From a bacterium (GTDB taxonomy: Bacteria > Vulcanimicrobiota > Xenobia > Xenobiales > JADMJV01), in contig JAFEBA010000062.1 in assembly GCA_018266105.1 (NCBI GenBank), forward strand, positions 11,647 through 59,743: DNA of 48,097 nucleotides, written 5' to 3'. The translations under genes were made by a program, and so were the position numbers. The notes below the pieces were generated by a model. It was not told where the DNA came from. It searched no databases and saw nothing but the letters and a program-made list of their open reading frames with translations. This document shows positions 33,238-42,482 of the stretch, one piece after another; positions within the stretch are counted from its first letter, which is position 1; every line of letters begins with the position of its first letter.

Positions 33238-34059
33238 TCAGGCGTTCTTTTCTTTCCAGTAAGCCTCAAAATCGCGCACGAATTCTTCCTGCTTGAGGGT
33301 GCCATACTGGGAGTTGATGCGTTCCGCTTCCAGGGCCTCGTCGGCACTCATTCCCTGAGAGATGCGCCAGCATGCGGTCATCACACCGGTGCGCCCGACA
33401 CCCGCCTTGCAGTGCACATAGACCGGCTGATTGGCCGGCTCGTTGACGATCTTGATGAAGTCCTCCACCTGCTGGAAGGTGGGCTTTTGAAAGTCTTCCA
33501 CAGCCACATTGATGACCTTCATCGGGTAGTGGGTGGGCGGGTCCCAGGCGTTGTCTCGATCGGAACCGCGCAGGTCGACCTGAGTCTTGATGCCCTGGTT
33601 GGCCAACCAGTCCAGACCTTCCTGATCGGGCTGACCGCCGCGCAGATATTGAGGGCTGACGATCTGGAAGTTGGGCACGTCGCTGGCGGGAGGGCGGATG
33701 GTGTAGATGGTGTGAGGATAGCTGCCGTCCAGGGCCAGGTTGCGTAACTTTTCGTAACTGTGGCGGAGGTCTGAGCAACCCTCGGGAGCGTTGCGGCGGA
33801 TGTCCCAAAGCTGCTCGCGCACGTCTTTCTTGATGGCGCCAAGGTTGTCGGGGGTGGCGGAATTGACGGTATCGACCAGTTCTTGAGCGATTTGCTTCTC
33901 GCAGGCGGGCGCATGGGCCTGAACCTGGCGGGCCCACTTCTGCATGTCGGCCACGGTTCGCTGGTAATTTGACTGAATCTGCGCCACCGAACAAGGATAC
34001 GCCAAACTTCTGAAAATTCCCTGATCAAAGGACAGCGCCAGATGACGAAGAACTTTCAA
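33238..34059 (-). CDS. Dual-specificity/tyrosine phosphatase with helical N-terminal extension
   Basis: Up to 273 residues from a TTG at 34059; GTG at 33987 or ATG at 33945 are shorter options. The C-terminal half (about 130-273) is a DSP-type phosphatase: YLRGGQPDQEGLDWLANQGI, then the signature VHCKAGVGRTGVMTACWRI with Cys217 and the P-loop Arg. The N-terminal about 110 residues are helical and unusual for the family. The activity is removal of phosphate from Tyr, Ser/Thr or possibly phospholipid/inositol substrates. It is divergent from recJ with only 2 bases between the longest possible starts, which argues for one of the shorter starts. Confidence 0.88.
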   Translation of the reverse strand: MKVLRHLALSFDQGIFRSLAYPCSVAQIQSNYQRTVADMQKWARQVQAHAPACEKQIAQELVDTVNSATPDNLGAIKKDVREQLWDIRRNAPEGCSDLRHSYEKLRNLALDGSYPHTIYTIRPPASDVPNFQIVSPQYLRGGQPDQEGLDWLANQGIKTQVDLRGSDRDNAWDPPTHYPMKVINVAVEDFQKPTFQQVEDFIKIVNEPANQPVYVHCKAGVGRTGVMTACWRISQGMSADEALEAERINSQYGTLKQEEFVRDFEAYWKEKNA

Positions 34060-34061
34060 CC

Positions 34062-36461
34062 ATGCTGCACCCTCGCCGGCTCATGGTCCGGCCCTCTGAC
34101 CCCGAACAGGCCCGTAACCTGGCCCAAGCTCTGAATATCCCCGAAGTCATCGCTCAGTTGCTGATCCAGCGCCAACTGCATGAACCTGAGGCGGCACGCA
34201 GCTTTCTTCACGACGACGCTTCTCAACTCAGCTCTGACCCCATGCTCTTTCGCGATATGGCCAAAGCCGTGGAGCTGATCGAAGCATCCATCAGCCAGAG
34301 CGAACTGATTTTTATTCACGGAGATTACGACGTCGACGGGATCTGTTCTACCGTGCTGCTGGCCGAAGGCCTCAAAGAACTGGGGGCCCGCACCGAGCAT
34401 CACGTGCCTTGCCGCTTTACGGAAGGCTACGGCGTATCGCTAAAAGCGGTGGAAGCGGCCGCCCAACGCGGGGCCAAGATGCTGCTCACCTGCGACTGCG
34501 GCTCCAGCAGTCACCAGGCAGTGGACCTTGCCCACAGCCTGGGCATGACCGTGATCGTCACCGATCATCACCATCTACCGGCCAGGCTGCCCACCCCCGA
34601 CGCCCACCTCAACCCCCAACTGCCGGATTGCACCTATCCCTTCAAGCCGATGTGCGGCACCACCGTCGCCTACAAGCTGATCTGCGCCCTGCACCAGCAG
34701 CGCGGCCAGGCCTGGCCGACCCACTTTCTGGACCTGGTGGCGGTGGCCACCATCGCCGACGTCATGCCCCTGGTGGGCGAGAACCGCGGACTGGTCCGCA
34801 GTGGCCTGCGCCAGCTGGCCCAGTTGGAACGTCTGGGACTGCGCACCCTGGCTCAGGCCAGCGGGCTGGAAGAAGGTCCCTGGGGCAGTTTTGCCGTCGG
34901 TTTTGGGCTGGGCCCGCGTCTGAACGCAGCCGGACGTCTGGAGCACGCTCGACTGGGCGTGGAACTGCTGTTGAGCAGCGAAGAGGAACCGGCCCGCAAA
35001 CTAGCCTCCTACCTGGACAAGCTCAATCAGCAGCGGCGAGAACTGGAAGCCGGGATGCGAGCCCAGGTGGAAGAGCGCCTGACCCAGGACCCGGCCCGGC
35101 TGGAACTGGGTGTGGTGGTGGAAGCCGGCGAGGATTGGCACCAGGGCGTGGTCGGCATCACCGCCAGCCGGGTGGTTGACCGCTTTGGGCTGCCCGCTTT
35201 CATCATGGGCCGGGTCGGTGACGTCTGCAAAGGTTCAGCCCGCGCCCCCGAAAACGTGAACCTGCATGCCGCCATGCAAAAGTGCGCGGATGTTTTCGTC
35301 AAATTTGGCGGACACGCCCGGGCTGCCGGCTTTACGGTGGCCTGGGACCGGGTGGACGAAATGCGCCAGCGGCTTTCCGAGGCGGTGGCCGAAGTGCGAC
35401 AGGGCCCGGCCCCGGTGCACGTGGACCTGGAGCTCGACTTGAAGGCGGCCAATGTGGAGTTGGCCCGCAGCCTGCGCATGCTGGAACCACTCGGTGAAGC
35501 CAACCGCACTCCAGTCTTTCTGGCCCGCAGAGTGCGCCTGGACAATCTCAAGGTGATCGGAAAAACCGGCGAGCACCTGCGCTGCCGTCTGGTTCAGGGC
35601 AATCTCGAACGCAAAGCAGTGGCTTTCCGCATGGCCGACGATCGGCCCCATATTCTGGATAAGCACCTCTATTACGATGTCACTTTCGAGCTCGAGGAAG
35701 AAAGCTGGGAAGGCCAATCTTACGCCAGCTTGCGCGTACAGAACGTACTCGAACCCGAACCTCAAGTGTTCGCCTTGCTGCAGCACAAAGCACGCTGGAA
35801 CGAACCCAACGGAGGTCCCAGCCTGGTGGACGGCCGCAATGTGGTCAGCCGCCGCGCTTACCTGGAATGCCTGCTCAATCTGGGCCACACGCCGCAGGTG
35901 GTGGTGCACGACCAGGCGCAGCGTGAAAAGGTGCAGGGAGCCCTCCCCCAACATCTGCTCAGCATCGAGACTTACAGCAGTCTGCGGGCCGGCTTTGATG
36001 ATGTGGTGTTGCTTTATCCTCCTTCCTGTCGCGAAGACCTGTTGCAACCGGCGCTGCAGCAAGCGGCCCGAGTGCATGTGCTTTTTGGGGGACGCGAACT
36101 GCGCCAGGAAATTCAGCGCCAATCCCATCGCTGGCTGGACCGTCCACGTCTGGAGGGAGTTTGGAAAGCGTTGGTGCGCCATGCCCGGCAGGGTCGCCTG
36201 GAGGTCCAACAGTTCCCCTCGGTGGAACAGGACATTCGCCCTCTGCGTGCCTCACTCGATCAGGCCGTCCAGGTTTTCGAGGAGCTTCAGCTTGTAGAAC
36301 GAAAATCTGATTCCTGGATCATCCGACCCTCCGGCGGGCGTAAGCTGGAGGAATCCAGACGCTACCAAGAGATGTGCCAGGGACGGGAGCAGTTTATGCT
36401 GTTGGTGGAAAAGTTTGACGATCGACATCTCCGCCTGGAGGAACACCTGGTCGGGGCGTGA
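34062..36461 (+). CDS. recJ: Single-stranded-DNA exonuclease RecJ
   Basis: 799-residue 5'-3' ssDNA exonuclease used in recombination and base-excision/mismatch repair. DHH-family motifs are present: FIHGDYDVDGICSTVLLAEG (Asp88, Asp90, Asp92), LLTCDCGSSSHQAVDLAHS, and VIVTDHHHLPARLP. The DHHA1 motif FGGHARAAGFTV and an OB-like domain follow. The C-terminal extension of about 220 residues makes it longer than E. coli RecJ and closer to the long Firmicutes-type form. It leads a rightward operon with the J-like membrane protein (GTGA overlap), relA/spoT and dtd. Confidence 0.96.
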   Translation: MLHPRRLMVRPSDPEQARNLAQALNIPEVIAQLLIQRQLHEPEAARSFLHDDASQLSSDPMLFRDMAKAVELIEASISQSELIFIHGDYDVDGICSTVLLAEGLKELGARTEHHVPCRFTEGYGVSLKAVEAAAQRGAKMLLTCDCGSSSHQAVDLAHSLGMTVIVTDHHHLPARLPTPDAHLNPQLPDCTYPFKPMCGTTVAYKLICALHQQRGQAWPTHFLDLVAVATIADVMPLVGENRGLVRSGLRQLAQLERLGLRTLAQASGLEEGPWGSFAVGFGLGPRLNAAGRLEHARLGVELLLSSEEEPARKLASYLDKLNQQRRELEAGMRAQVEERLTQDPARLELGVVVEAGEDWHQGVVGITASRVVDRFGLPAFIMGRVGDVCKGSARAPENVNLHAAMQKCADVFVKFGGHARAAGFTVAWDRVDEMRQRLSEAVAEVRQGPAPVHVDLELDLKAANVELARSLRMLEPLGEANRTPVFLARRVRLDNLKVIGKTGEHLRCRLVQGNLERKAVAFRMADDRPHILDKHLYYDVTFELEEESWEGQSYASLRVQNVLEPEPQVFALLQHKARWNEPNGGPSLVDGRNVVSRRAYLECLLNLGHTPQVVVHDQAQREKVQGALPQHLLSIETYSSLRAGFDDVVLLYPPSCREDLLQPALQQAARVHVLFGGRELRQEIQRQSHRWLDRPRLEGVWKALVRHARQGRLEVQQFPSVEQDIRPLRASLDQAVQVFEELQLVERKSDSWIIRPSGGRKLEESRRYQEMCQGREQFMLLVEKFDDRHLRLEEHLVGA

Positions 36462-37744
36462 CCGTCTGGGATCCCTTCACCCACAATCCCTACCGATTGT
36501 TGGGTATCCCCCGAGAGCAGTCGCCGCCTTCGACACGAGAGCAGGCGGTGGTTCTGCACGTGATGGATCTGGTTCCGGTCGACATGAGCGATCAACTCTT
36601 TGCCTACTGTCTTGAAGAACTGGCCAGTGAACGGCAGCCTCTCCATCGCGCGACCTGGTTCGACTCCACCCGACCGTTAGATCAGCTGGCCTGGCTGGAT
36701 ATTTGCGAGGGCCGACCGCTGGACGCCTGGCGACGCTGGAGCACCGAAGCCCATCTGCTGTCAGCCCACAACCTGGCCGTGTTGGCCCATATGCGCTGGC
36801 TGAAGAAACCAACCGACCTGGAAATGGCCAAAGAGGTCATGCGGCGCTGGAAAGAGCTGGCGGAGGTCACCCAGGAGCAGGGCTATCTGGCCGTGCTGGG
36901 CAATCTGCGCGAAAGCTTGCGCCAACGAGTGGATCAGCTCCACTCCAAAGGTCTTGCGGGTCCCCTGCGTGAGGCATGGCACCTGACCGTGTTGCTCACT
37001 TCCGTCGCCGAGGTTCAGGCCGAGCAGATGACCGTACTGGCCGAGGACCTCGAGCGTTGGAACCTGGAAATGGCCGGCCTTCGACAGGCCTTGCTGGACG
37101 GAACTCCAGCCGATCAGGTGACCGCCAGGTATGAAAATCAACTGCTGCCTCAGTCTCAGTTCCTGCTTCAATGCACCACCGACAATCTGGAGTTCGCCCA
37201 ACAGTTTGGCCAGCACCTGGCCACCTTCTATCGCTCGCTGGCGCGGGCCTGGTGGGAGGTGGGCAGCGATGCGGCCCGCGACTATGCGCAGTCATGGATG
37301 GAGCAGGCCATCGAACTGGCGTCGGACGAGTTCAAGGGCGAATGGCGAGCCGACCTCGAGCACTGGCGAGTCAGTCGCATTCCCACCGTAGCCAGGCCGG
37401 CCGAAATGACCTTGATTCCCGGGGACGAGGCCCGGGCCCCTCAGCGCCGTCTGGGTTTTGCGATCGCGGCCGTGATCGTGCTGGCCCTGGGCTGGGCTTT
37501 CGTGCGACAACCCCGCGACCCCATGGCCAGCCTGACTCGACCGGCTGCTCAGCAGCGCGCCGATCAGATCGTATCCGAGCTGGGCCCCCTGGCCGAAAAA
37601 CTTTCCCAGATGCCGGAGAAAATTCAGAAAGCCCCGGCCGATCAGAAAAAGAGTCTGGAAGAGGAACAAGAGCGGCTGTCTTTGCGGCACAGCGCCCTCA
37701 AGCAAGAATTGGTACGTCTGCAACGCTGGCTGGACGTCCATTAA
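36458..37744 (+). CDS. J-domain-like N-terminus, single-helix membrane protein
   Basis: 428 residues from a GTG overlapping the recJ stop. The N-terminus HNPYRLLGIPREQSPPS resembles the first turn of DnaJ-like domains (NPY-x-x-LG-x-P), but no HPD motif follows. Next come RATWFDSTRPLDQLAW and SAHNLAVLAHMRWL, a pattern I associate with a little-studied family of J-like proteins. A long helical region, one membrane helix at about 329-348 (FAIAAVIVLALGWAFV) and a C-terminal coiled coil (LEEEQERLSLRHSALKQELV) complete it. Function is unknown; co-transcription with recJ and relA is clear from spacing. Confidence 0.75.
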   Translation: MTVWDPFTHNPYRLLGIPREQSPPSTREQAVVLHVMDLVPVDMSDQLFAYCLEELASERQPLHRATWFDSTRPLDQLAWLDICEGRPLDAWRRWSTEAHLLSAHNLAVLAHMRWLKKPTDLEMAKEVMRRWKELAEVTQEQGYLAVLGNLRESLRQRVDQLHSKGLAGPLREAWHLTVLLTSVAEVQAEQMTVLAEDLERWNLEMAGLRQALLDGTPADQVTARYENQLLPQSQFLLQCTTDNLEFAQQFGQHLATFYRSLARAWWEVGSDAARDYAQSWMEQAIELASDEFKGEWRADLEHWRVSRIPTVARPAEMTLIPGDEARAPQRRLGFAIAAVIVLALGWAFVRQPRDPMASLTRPAAQQRADQIVSELGPLAEKLSQMPEKIQKAPADQKKSLEEEQERLSLRHSALKQELVRLQRWLDVH

Positions 37745-37784
37745 AGCAAGAGATCCCCCAGGTGGCAGCGAACGGCATGAAACC

Positions 37785-40037
37785 TTGACCACTTTAGAAG
37801 GAGAAACTTGCCTGCGAGCCATCGAGCTCGGCGGTCCCGAACTCGAGGGGCTTCTGCGTCGTCTGGCCGCCTTTTACACCACCGAGGATCTGGAATTGGT
37901 GGCGCGGGCCTTTCTCCTGGCTGAAGAGCGGCACCGCCCTCAGCATCGCAGCTCGGGTGAACCCTACATCACCCACCCCGTGGCGGTGGCTCACATTTTG
38001 GCCGACTATCGGCTGGATGCCCCCACCCTGGCGGCCGCGCTGCTGCACGATGTGGTGGAAGACACTCCCACCACTCTTGAGGAAGTCTCCACCACCTTCA
38101 GCCCGGAGATCTCCATGCTGGTGGACGGCGTCACCAAACTGACCTCGATCAGCTCTCGTCAGGGCCGCGACGCGCCCACCCCGCGCAGCAAACAGCAGGC
38201 TCAAGCTGAAAATCTGCGCAAGATCTTTCTGGCCATGGCTCGCGATTTGCGAGTCATCCTGATCAAGCTGGCTGACCGCCTGCACAATCTGCGCACCCTG
38301 GGCGCGCTCAGACCCCAGAAACAAGAGGCCATCGCCACCGAAACGCTGGAAATCTTCGCACCCATCGCCTCTCGGCTGGGCGTATTCCAGATGAAGATCG
38401 AGCTTGAGGATCTCTCCTTCCGTTTCCGCTATCCCAAGGAATACGAGGAGATGACTCAGGGTCTGGGACGCCTGCGCCCGGTCCTGGAGCGTGCCATTGA
38501 AGAGGCGCGCAACGCCATCGAAAAGCGCATGGAGGCCCTCAAGATCAAGGCCCGCCTGGAATGGCGCGAAAAGCACCTGTATTCCACGTTCAAGAAGATC
38601 CAGCGCACCCGCCGCCCCCTGGAAGACATTTACGATTTGCTGGCCCTGCGCATCATCGTGGACAAGGTCGAGGACTGCTACAGCATCCTGGGTCTGGTGC
38701 ACTCCATCTGGGTGCCCATGAAAGACCGCATTAAAGACTATATCGCTGTTCCCAAGAGCAACAACTATCGCAGCCTGCACACCACCGTCTACGGCCCGGG
38801 AGACCATCCCCTGGAAATCCAGATTCGCACCTGGGAGATGCACCAGGTCAACGAGATGGGCATCGCCGCCCACTGGGCCTACAAAGAAGGCAAGGCTCCC
38901 CCGGCCAAAGACACGGCCATGTTCAAGGAGATTTATCCGTGGATTCGAGCCATCCTGGACTGGGACGCGGAGACCCGCGACGCCAAGGAATATGTCGACA
39001 ACCTCAAAGTGGATCTGCTCTCCAACGAGGTCTTCGTCTTCACCCCGGGGGGTGATGTGATCGACCTGCCCACTGGGTCCGTGCCCATCGACTTCGCCTA
39101 CCGCGTGCATACCCAGGTGGGGCACCGCTGTATCGGCGCCAAGGTCAATGGCAAGATGGTGCCCTTCGACTACAAACTGCAGAACGCCGACGTGGTCGAA
39201 GTCATCACCAGCAAGAATGGCACCCCCTCGCTGGACTGGCTGCGCATCTGCGGCAGCAATCAAGCGCGCAATAAGATTCGCAACTGGTTCAAGAAAGAGC
39301 GCCGCGAAGAGAATGTGTTGCGCGGGCGGGATATTCTGCGCCGCGAGCTCACCAAGCAGCGCATGGACGGCGTGCTTAACGACGAAGACCTGATGACCCG
39401 GATCGCCAAGCACCTGAACTTCGAAAAAGGCGACGACTTGCTGGCCTCGCTGGGCTTTGGCGAAACCTCGCTGGCGCAGTTCCTGGGGCGGCTCCGCGAA
39501 GAGCTGCCACAGGAATCCTCGCAGTCTTTACTGCCGCCCCCGCGCCGACCGGCCGGATCCAAGAAGAAATCTGGCCAACCTGTGCGGGTTAAAGGCATCG
39601 AAAACATCCTGATCCGCTTCTCCAAATGCTGCGCTCCGGTTCCGGGCGACGAGATCATCGGCTACATCACCCTGGGTAAGGGAGTGTCCGTGCACGTCGC
39701 CGATTGTCCCAACCTGGCCACCATGATTGTCAAAGCCCCGGAACGGGTCATCGAGGTGGAATGGGAAGCCACCAGCGAGAGCGGAAGCTACCCAGTGGAA
39801 CTGGAAATCGACGCCTGGGATCGAGACGGGCTGCTTTCCGAAGTCATGGGCATTCTCAACGAAGCACGCATCCCCACTCGCTCCTGCAAGGCCTGGGCCA
39901 AGAAAGACCGGGCTTTCGTCAAGGTGGCCGTGGATATTCTGCACAAACGCCAGCTGGAGGACCTGATCAAGCGACTGCGCAAGGTGCGTGAAGTCATCAG
40001 CGTGTCGCGCACCCACACCCAGGCCGGACAACATTGA
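37785..40037 (+). CDS. rel: Bifunctional (p)ppGpp synthetase/hydrolase (RelA/SpoT family)
   Basis: 750 residues. The HD hydrolase domain is intact (AALLHDVVEDTPTTLEEV; LIKLADRLHNLRTLGAL). The synthetase domain shows KHLYSTFKKIQ and MKDRIKDYIAVPKSNNYRSL, where RIKD is the RxKD form typical of bifunctional Rel. The TGS domain (VFVFTPGGDVIDLPTGSVPI), a Cys-containing linker (CCAPVPGDEIIGYITLGKGV) and a C-terminal ACT domain follow. It makes and degrades the stringent-response alarmone. The start is taken as TTG 37785; AAGGAG lies inside the frame at 37797, so a start slightly downstream is possible. Its end overlaps dtd (TTGA). Confidence 0.96.
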   Translation: MTTLEGETCLRAIELGGPELEGLLRRLAAFYTTEDLELVARAFLLAEERHRPQHRSSGEPYITHPVAVAHILADYRLDAPTLAAALLHDVVEDTPTTLEEVSTTFSPEISMLVDGVTKLTSISSRQGRDAPTPRSKQQAQAENLRKIFLAMARDLRVILIKLADRLHNLRTLGALRPQKQEAIATETLEIFAPIASRLGVFQMKIELEDLSFRFRYPKEYEEMTQGLGRLRPVLERAIEEARNAIEKRMEALKIKARLEWREKHLYSTFKKIQRTRRPLEDIYDLLALRIIVDKVEDCYSILGLVHSIWVPMKDRIKDYIAVPKSNNYRSLHTTVYGPGDHPLEIQIRTWEMHQVNEMGIAAHWAYKEGKAPPAKDTAMFKEIYPWIRAILDWDAETRDAKEYVDNLKVDLLSNEVFVFTPGGDVIDLPTGSVPIDFAYRVHTQVGHRCIGAKVNGKMVPFDYKLQNADVVEVITSKNGTPSLDWLRICGSNQARNKIRNWFKKERREENVLRGRDILRRELTKQRMDGVLNDEDLMTRIAKHLNFEKGDDLLASLGFGETSLAQFLGRLREELPQESSQSLLPPPRRPAGSKKKSGQPVRVKGIENILIRFSKCCAPVPGDEIIGYITLGKGVSVHVADCPNLATMIVKAPERVIEVEWEATSESGSYPVELEIDAWDRDGLLSEVMGILNEARIPTRSCKAWAKKDRAFVKVAVDILHKRQLEDLIKRLRKVREVISVSRTHTQAGQH

Positions 40038-40483
40038 GAGCGCTGATCCAAAAAGTCTCTCGAGCCGAGGTCAAAGTTCAGGGAGAAGTACGCGGGAGCA
40101 TTGAGCGGGGCTTTCTGATCTTGCTGGGCGTGGGTGGCAACGACACCGAGAAACAGGCCGAGTGGCTGGCCGACAAAGTGGTCAACCTGCGCATTTTTGA
40201 AGATGAAGCCGGCAAGCTCAACTTATCTCTGCTCGATGTGGGCGGCGCCGCCCTGGTGGTCTCTCAGTTCACGCTCTTTGGCGACTGCAAGAAAGGACGA
40301 CGCCCGTCTTTCACCGGAGCGGCCCGACCGGAACTGGCCGTTCCGCTTTACGAGCACTTCGTGGCCCGCTTGCGAGGAGTTCTGGCTCGAGTCGAGACCG
40401 GGGTCTTTCAGACTCACATGGATGTATCGCTGACCAACGACGGTCCGGTCACACTTTGGCTGGACACAGACGAACTGACCTGA
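40034..40483 (+). CDS. dtd: D-aminoacyl-tRNA deacylase Dtd
   Basis: 149-residue proofreading enzyme that removes D-amino acids and glycine from mischarged tRNA. It begins MRALIQKVSRAEVKVQGE, carries the catalytic SQFTLFGDC motif (about 77-85) and the Gly-cisPro type motif NDGPVTLWLD near the end. The TTG start overlaps the rel stop. The rel-dtd order is common in many bacteria. The last 70 bases overlap the end of the convergent methyltransferase gene. Confidence 0.96.
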   Translation: MRALIQKVSRAEVKVQGEVRGSIERGFLILLGVGGNDTEKQAEWLADKVVNLRIFEDEAGKLNLSLLDVGGAALVVSQFTLFGDCKKGRRPSFTGAARPELAVPLYEHFVARLRGVLARVETGVFQTHMDVSLTNDGPVTLWLDTDELT

Positions 40484-41289
40484 ACTTCCGGCCGACGAGC
40501 CACAACCAGCATACCGTGACGCAGGCTTGGTACGAGCCGAGCGATGATATTGGTCGCCGCGGCATAGACCAGCCCGATCGGGATCTTCCAGCCACCGAAG
40601 CGGCGCCGAAAGACCAGTTCACCCTGCTCGTTGGTATCAAAAGGTCCGGACTGCATGTAGAACATGATTCCGTCCCAGTAGAGATGTGGCCCACCCTCGA
40701 TCTGAGAGTAGCCTTCCTGCTCCAGCATGCCGTTGATTTCCCTGAAGGTATACTCGCGCATGTGGCCGCCCCACCATTCGGGGGGTCCCACCTCCGGAAC
40801 GGGAGCCCGCCCGATCAACATCTTGACCCGGTTGAGCAGCCGGCTGAGGTTGGGAGTGGTCAGTAGCAGGCGTCCCCCTGGCTTGAGAGCCTGAAGCAAA
40901 TGACGCAAAGCTTTGCGGGGATTCCCCTGGAGATGTTCGATGACTTCGCTGAAGATGATCAGGTCGTAAAAATCGTGAGGGGTAGGAAGCGGCTGCAGAA
41001 TGTCGCCACAGTGAAATGTTAAGCCGGCCGCCTCCGAGACTTCTCGCAGGCTTGGACCCAGGTCCAGGGTGTGCACGTCCCAGTCCGGGCAGATCTGCTT
41101 GAGCTGACGCGAGAAACGGCTGGTCCCAATCTCCAGCACCGTTCTCGGCTCCGGCATTTGGGAGATGGCCTCGACCAGGGCGCTGAATTTGGGGCGGGTG
41201 ACGGTGTAGTAGACTCGATCGTGCAGATCTTTGTCGTTGCGCAAATCCTGGTCGAACCGTTTTAGGAACTGGGAACGCTGGATGGGCAT
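40414..41289 (-). CDS. Class I SAM-dependent methyltransferase
   Basis: 291 residues. A Rossmann methyltransferase core has motif I TVLEIGTSRFSRQL, an acidic end of strand 2 (VHTLDLGPSL), HCGDILQPL, and FYDLIIFSEVIEHLQGNPRK. LKPGGRLLLTTPN follows. The FSEVIEHL and TTPN pattern is like UbiE/UbiG-type or sugar/lipid-modifying methyltransferases. The C-terminal about 25 residues (Ser/Val-rich) are antisense to the end of dtd and may be an accidental extension. Substrate is unknown. Confidence 0.88.
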   Translation of the reverse strand: MPIQRSQFLKRFDQDLRNDKDLHDRVYYTVTRPKFSALVEAISQMPEPRTVLEIGTSRFSRQLKQICPDWDVHTLDLGPSLREVSEAAGLTFHCGDILQPLPTPHDFYDLIIFSEVIEHLQGNPRKALRHLLQALKPGGRLLLTTPNLSRLLNRVKMLIGRAPVPEVGPPEWWGGHMREYTFREINGMLEQEGYSQIEGGPHLYWDGIMFYMQSGPFDTNEQGELVFRRRFGGWKIPIGLVYAAATNIIARLVPSLRHGMLVVARRPEVQVSSSVSSQSVTGPSLVSDTSM

Positions 41290-41323
41290 AGCGGCCGGTT
41301 CGGTTTCGTTTCAGGGAGTCCCT

Positions 41324-42460
41324 CTACCACCAGGGTCCGAAACGTCCGAATCGGCCGTAGTAGCCGGGATAGCCCAATCCGAAGCTAAAGCCGCTGCGAT
41401 AACCAGGCCAGCTGTTGCCGTAGTAATAGGCGGGGTAGGCGCGCGCAGTGTAGGTCATGCGCACCTTGGTGGAATAAGCGGTTTCCTCGGTGCGCTGCTG
41501 CTCGTTGTTGGGGTCCTGAGCGTAGAGTGTGAATTGAGCTTCCAGGTCCATTCCGCTGCGGCGCGTCTCAGCCTGATTCAGATCCATGTTGAAGCCGAAT
41601 TGGCCCTGCTCATTGGCCCGAACCGTCCACTCGTGGTCGTAGTCAGTGTATCCAATGAAGAGAAACCGCCCCATATCGATGTGGCACTTCACTTTGACCA
41701 GAGCCCCGGGCGGAGCCGTGCCACTCACCCGATAGATGTCGTTGCCGGTGGGCTCGACGGAAAGAATTTGGGGAGAGGTCCAGCCAATGGCCTGAAAATG
41801 CCCGACTGGCTTGTCCTCGCTGGCCCCCCTGGCATTCGAAAAATGAGCGATCAGGGCGATATCGCCCTTCTCATCCGGATTGACCTTGTAAAAGCCCTGA
41901 TAGAGGCCACCTCCGGCCTCAGGCAGGGTCAGGCTGCGATTGGAAGAGCTGTTGATCAGGACATTGCCGCCGCTTTCGGCCTGAACGCTGACCAGCAGCT
42001 CGGCACCGATGGGCAAAGGCTCTTTGAGCTCCGGCACCACCGTGACCGCGCGAATCAGCGGCTGAGGGGGCTGCGTGGCCAGTCCGTTGGCCTCGGCCCA
42101 GCGCTGCACCAAACGCTCTCCGCTGCTGGCGCCATCCTGCACCTTACGCTCCACAAAGTCGGGGTAGCCAACCAGACCCAGCAGTCGGCCGTTGGTGGAG
42201 TAACGAGCCAGACCCTCCAGCGGCAGGTCGGACGGATTCAGGCCCAATTCGCGATAGCGGGCCGGAGACCAGCCCTGAACCAGAACGCGTCGGACCTCCA
42301 GCTGGTTCTCGCTGAGGTGGGCCCGGTCACGGGCCGCAATCAATTGCTCGGATAAGCTCTGAGCAGTCGCTCGGTCGATGGCCAGCACCACCACCACACC
42401 GCGGGGTGATTGGGCCAGGGCCAGACTGGAAAGGAAAAGGCACAGGATGATAGCTCTCAT
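41324..42460 (-). CDS. Secreted protein with Tyr/Gly/Phe-rich tail
   Basis: 378 residues with a signal peptide (IILCLFLSSLALAQ). The N-terminal third is mixed alpha/beta (VVVVLAIDRATAQSLSEQLI). The middle is beta-rich with Ig-like strands (PLPIGAELLVSVQAESGG; RVSGTAPPGALVKVKCHID). The last about 40 residues are low-complexity aromatic-glycine (YPAYYYGNSWPGYRSGF and similar). No family is recognised; an envelope or surface role is inference from export and composition. Confidence 0.8.
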   Translation of the reverse strand: MRAIILCLFLSSLALAQSPRGVVVVLAIDRATAQSLSEQLIAARDRAHLSENQLEVRRVLVQGWSPARYRELGLNPSDLPLEGLARYSTNGRLLGLVGYPDFVERKVQDGASSGERLVQRWAEANGLATQPPQPLIRAVTVVPELKEPLPIGAELLVSVQAESGGNVLINSSSNRSLTLPEAGGGLYQGFYKVNPDEKGDIALIAHFSNARGASEDKPVGHFQAIGWTSPQILSVEPTGNDIYRVSGTAPPGALVKVKCHIDMGRFLFIGYTDYDHEWTVRANEQGQFGFNMDLNQAETRRSGMDLEAQFTLYAQDPNNEQQRTEETAYSTKVRMTYTARAYPAYYYGNSWPGYRSGFSFGLGYPGYYGRFGRFGPWW

Positions 42461-42482
42461 CCCTGTATAATTCCGAAGATTC

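Noticed and set aside
37794..39413. 539-codon open frame antisense to rel
   Set aside because: It is fully covered by the conserved HD, synthetase and TGS domains of rel on the plus strand, and its translation shows no recognisable domain.
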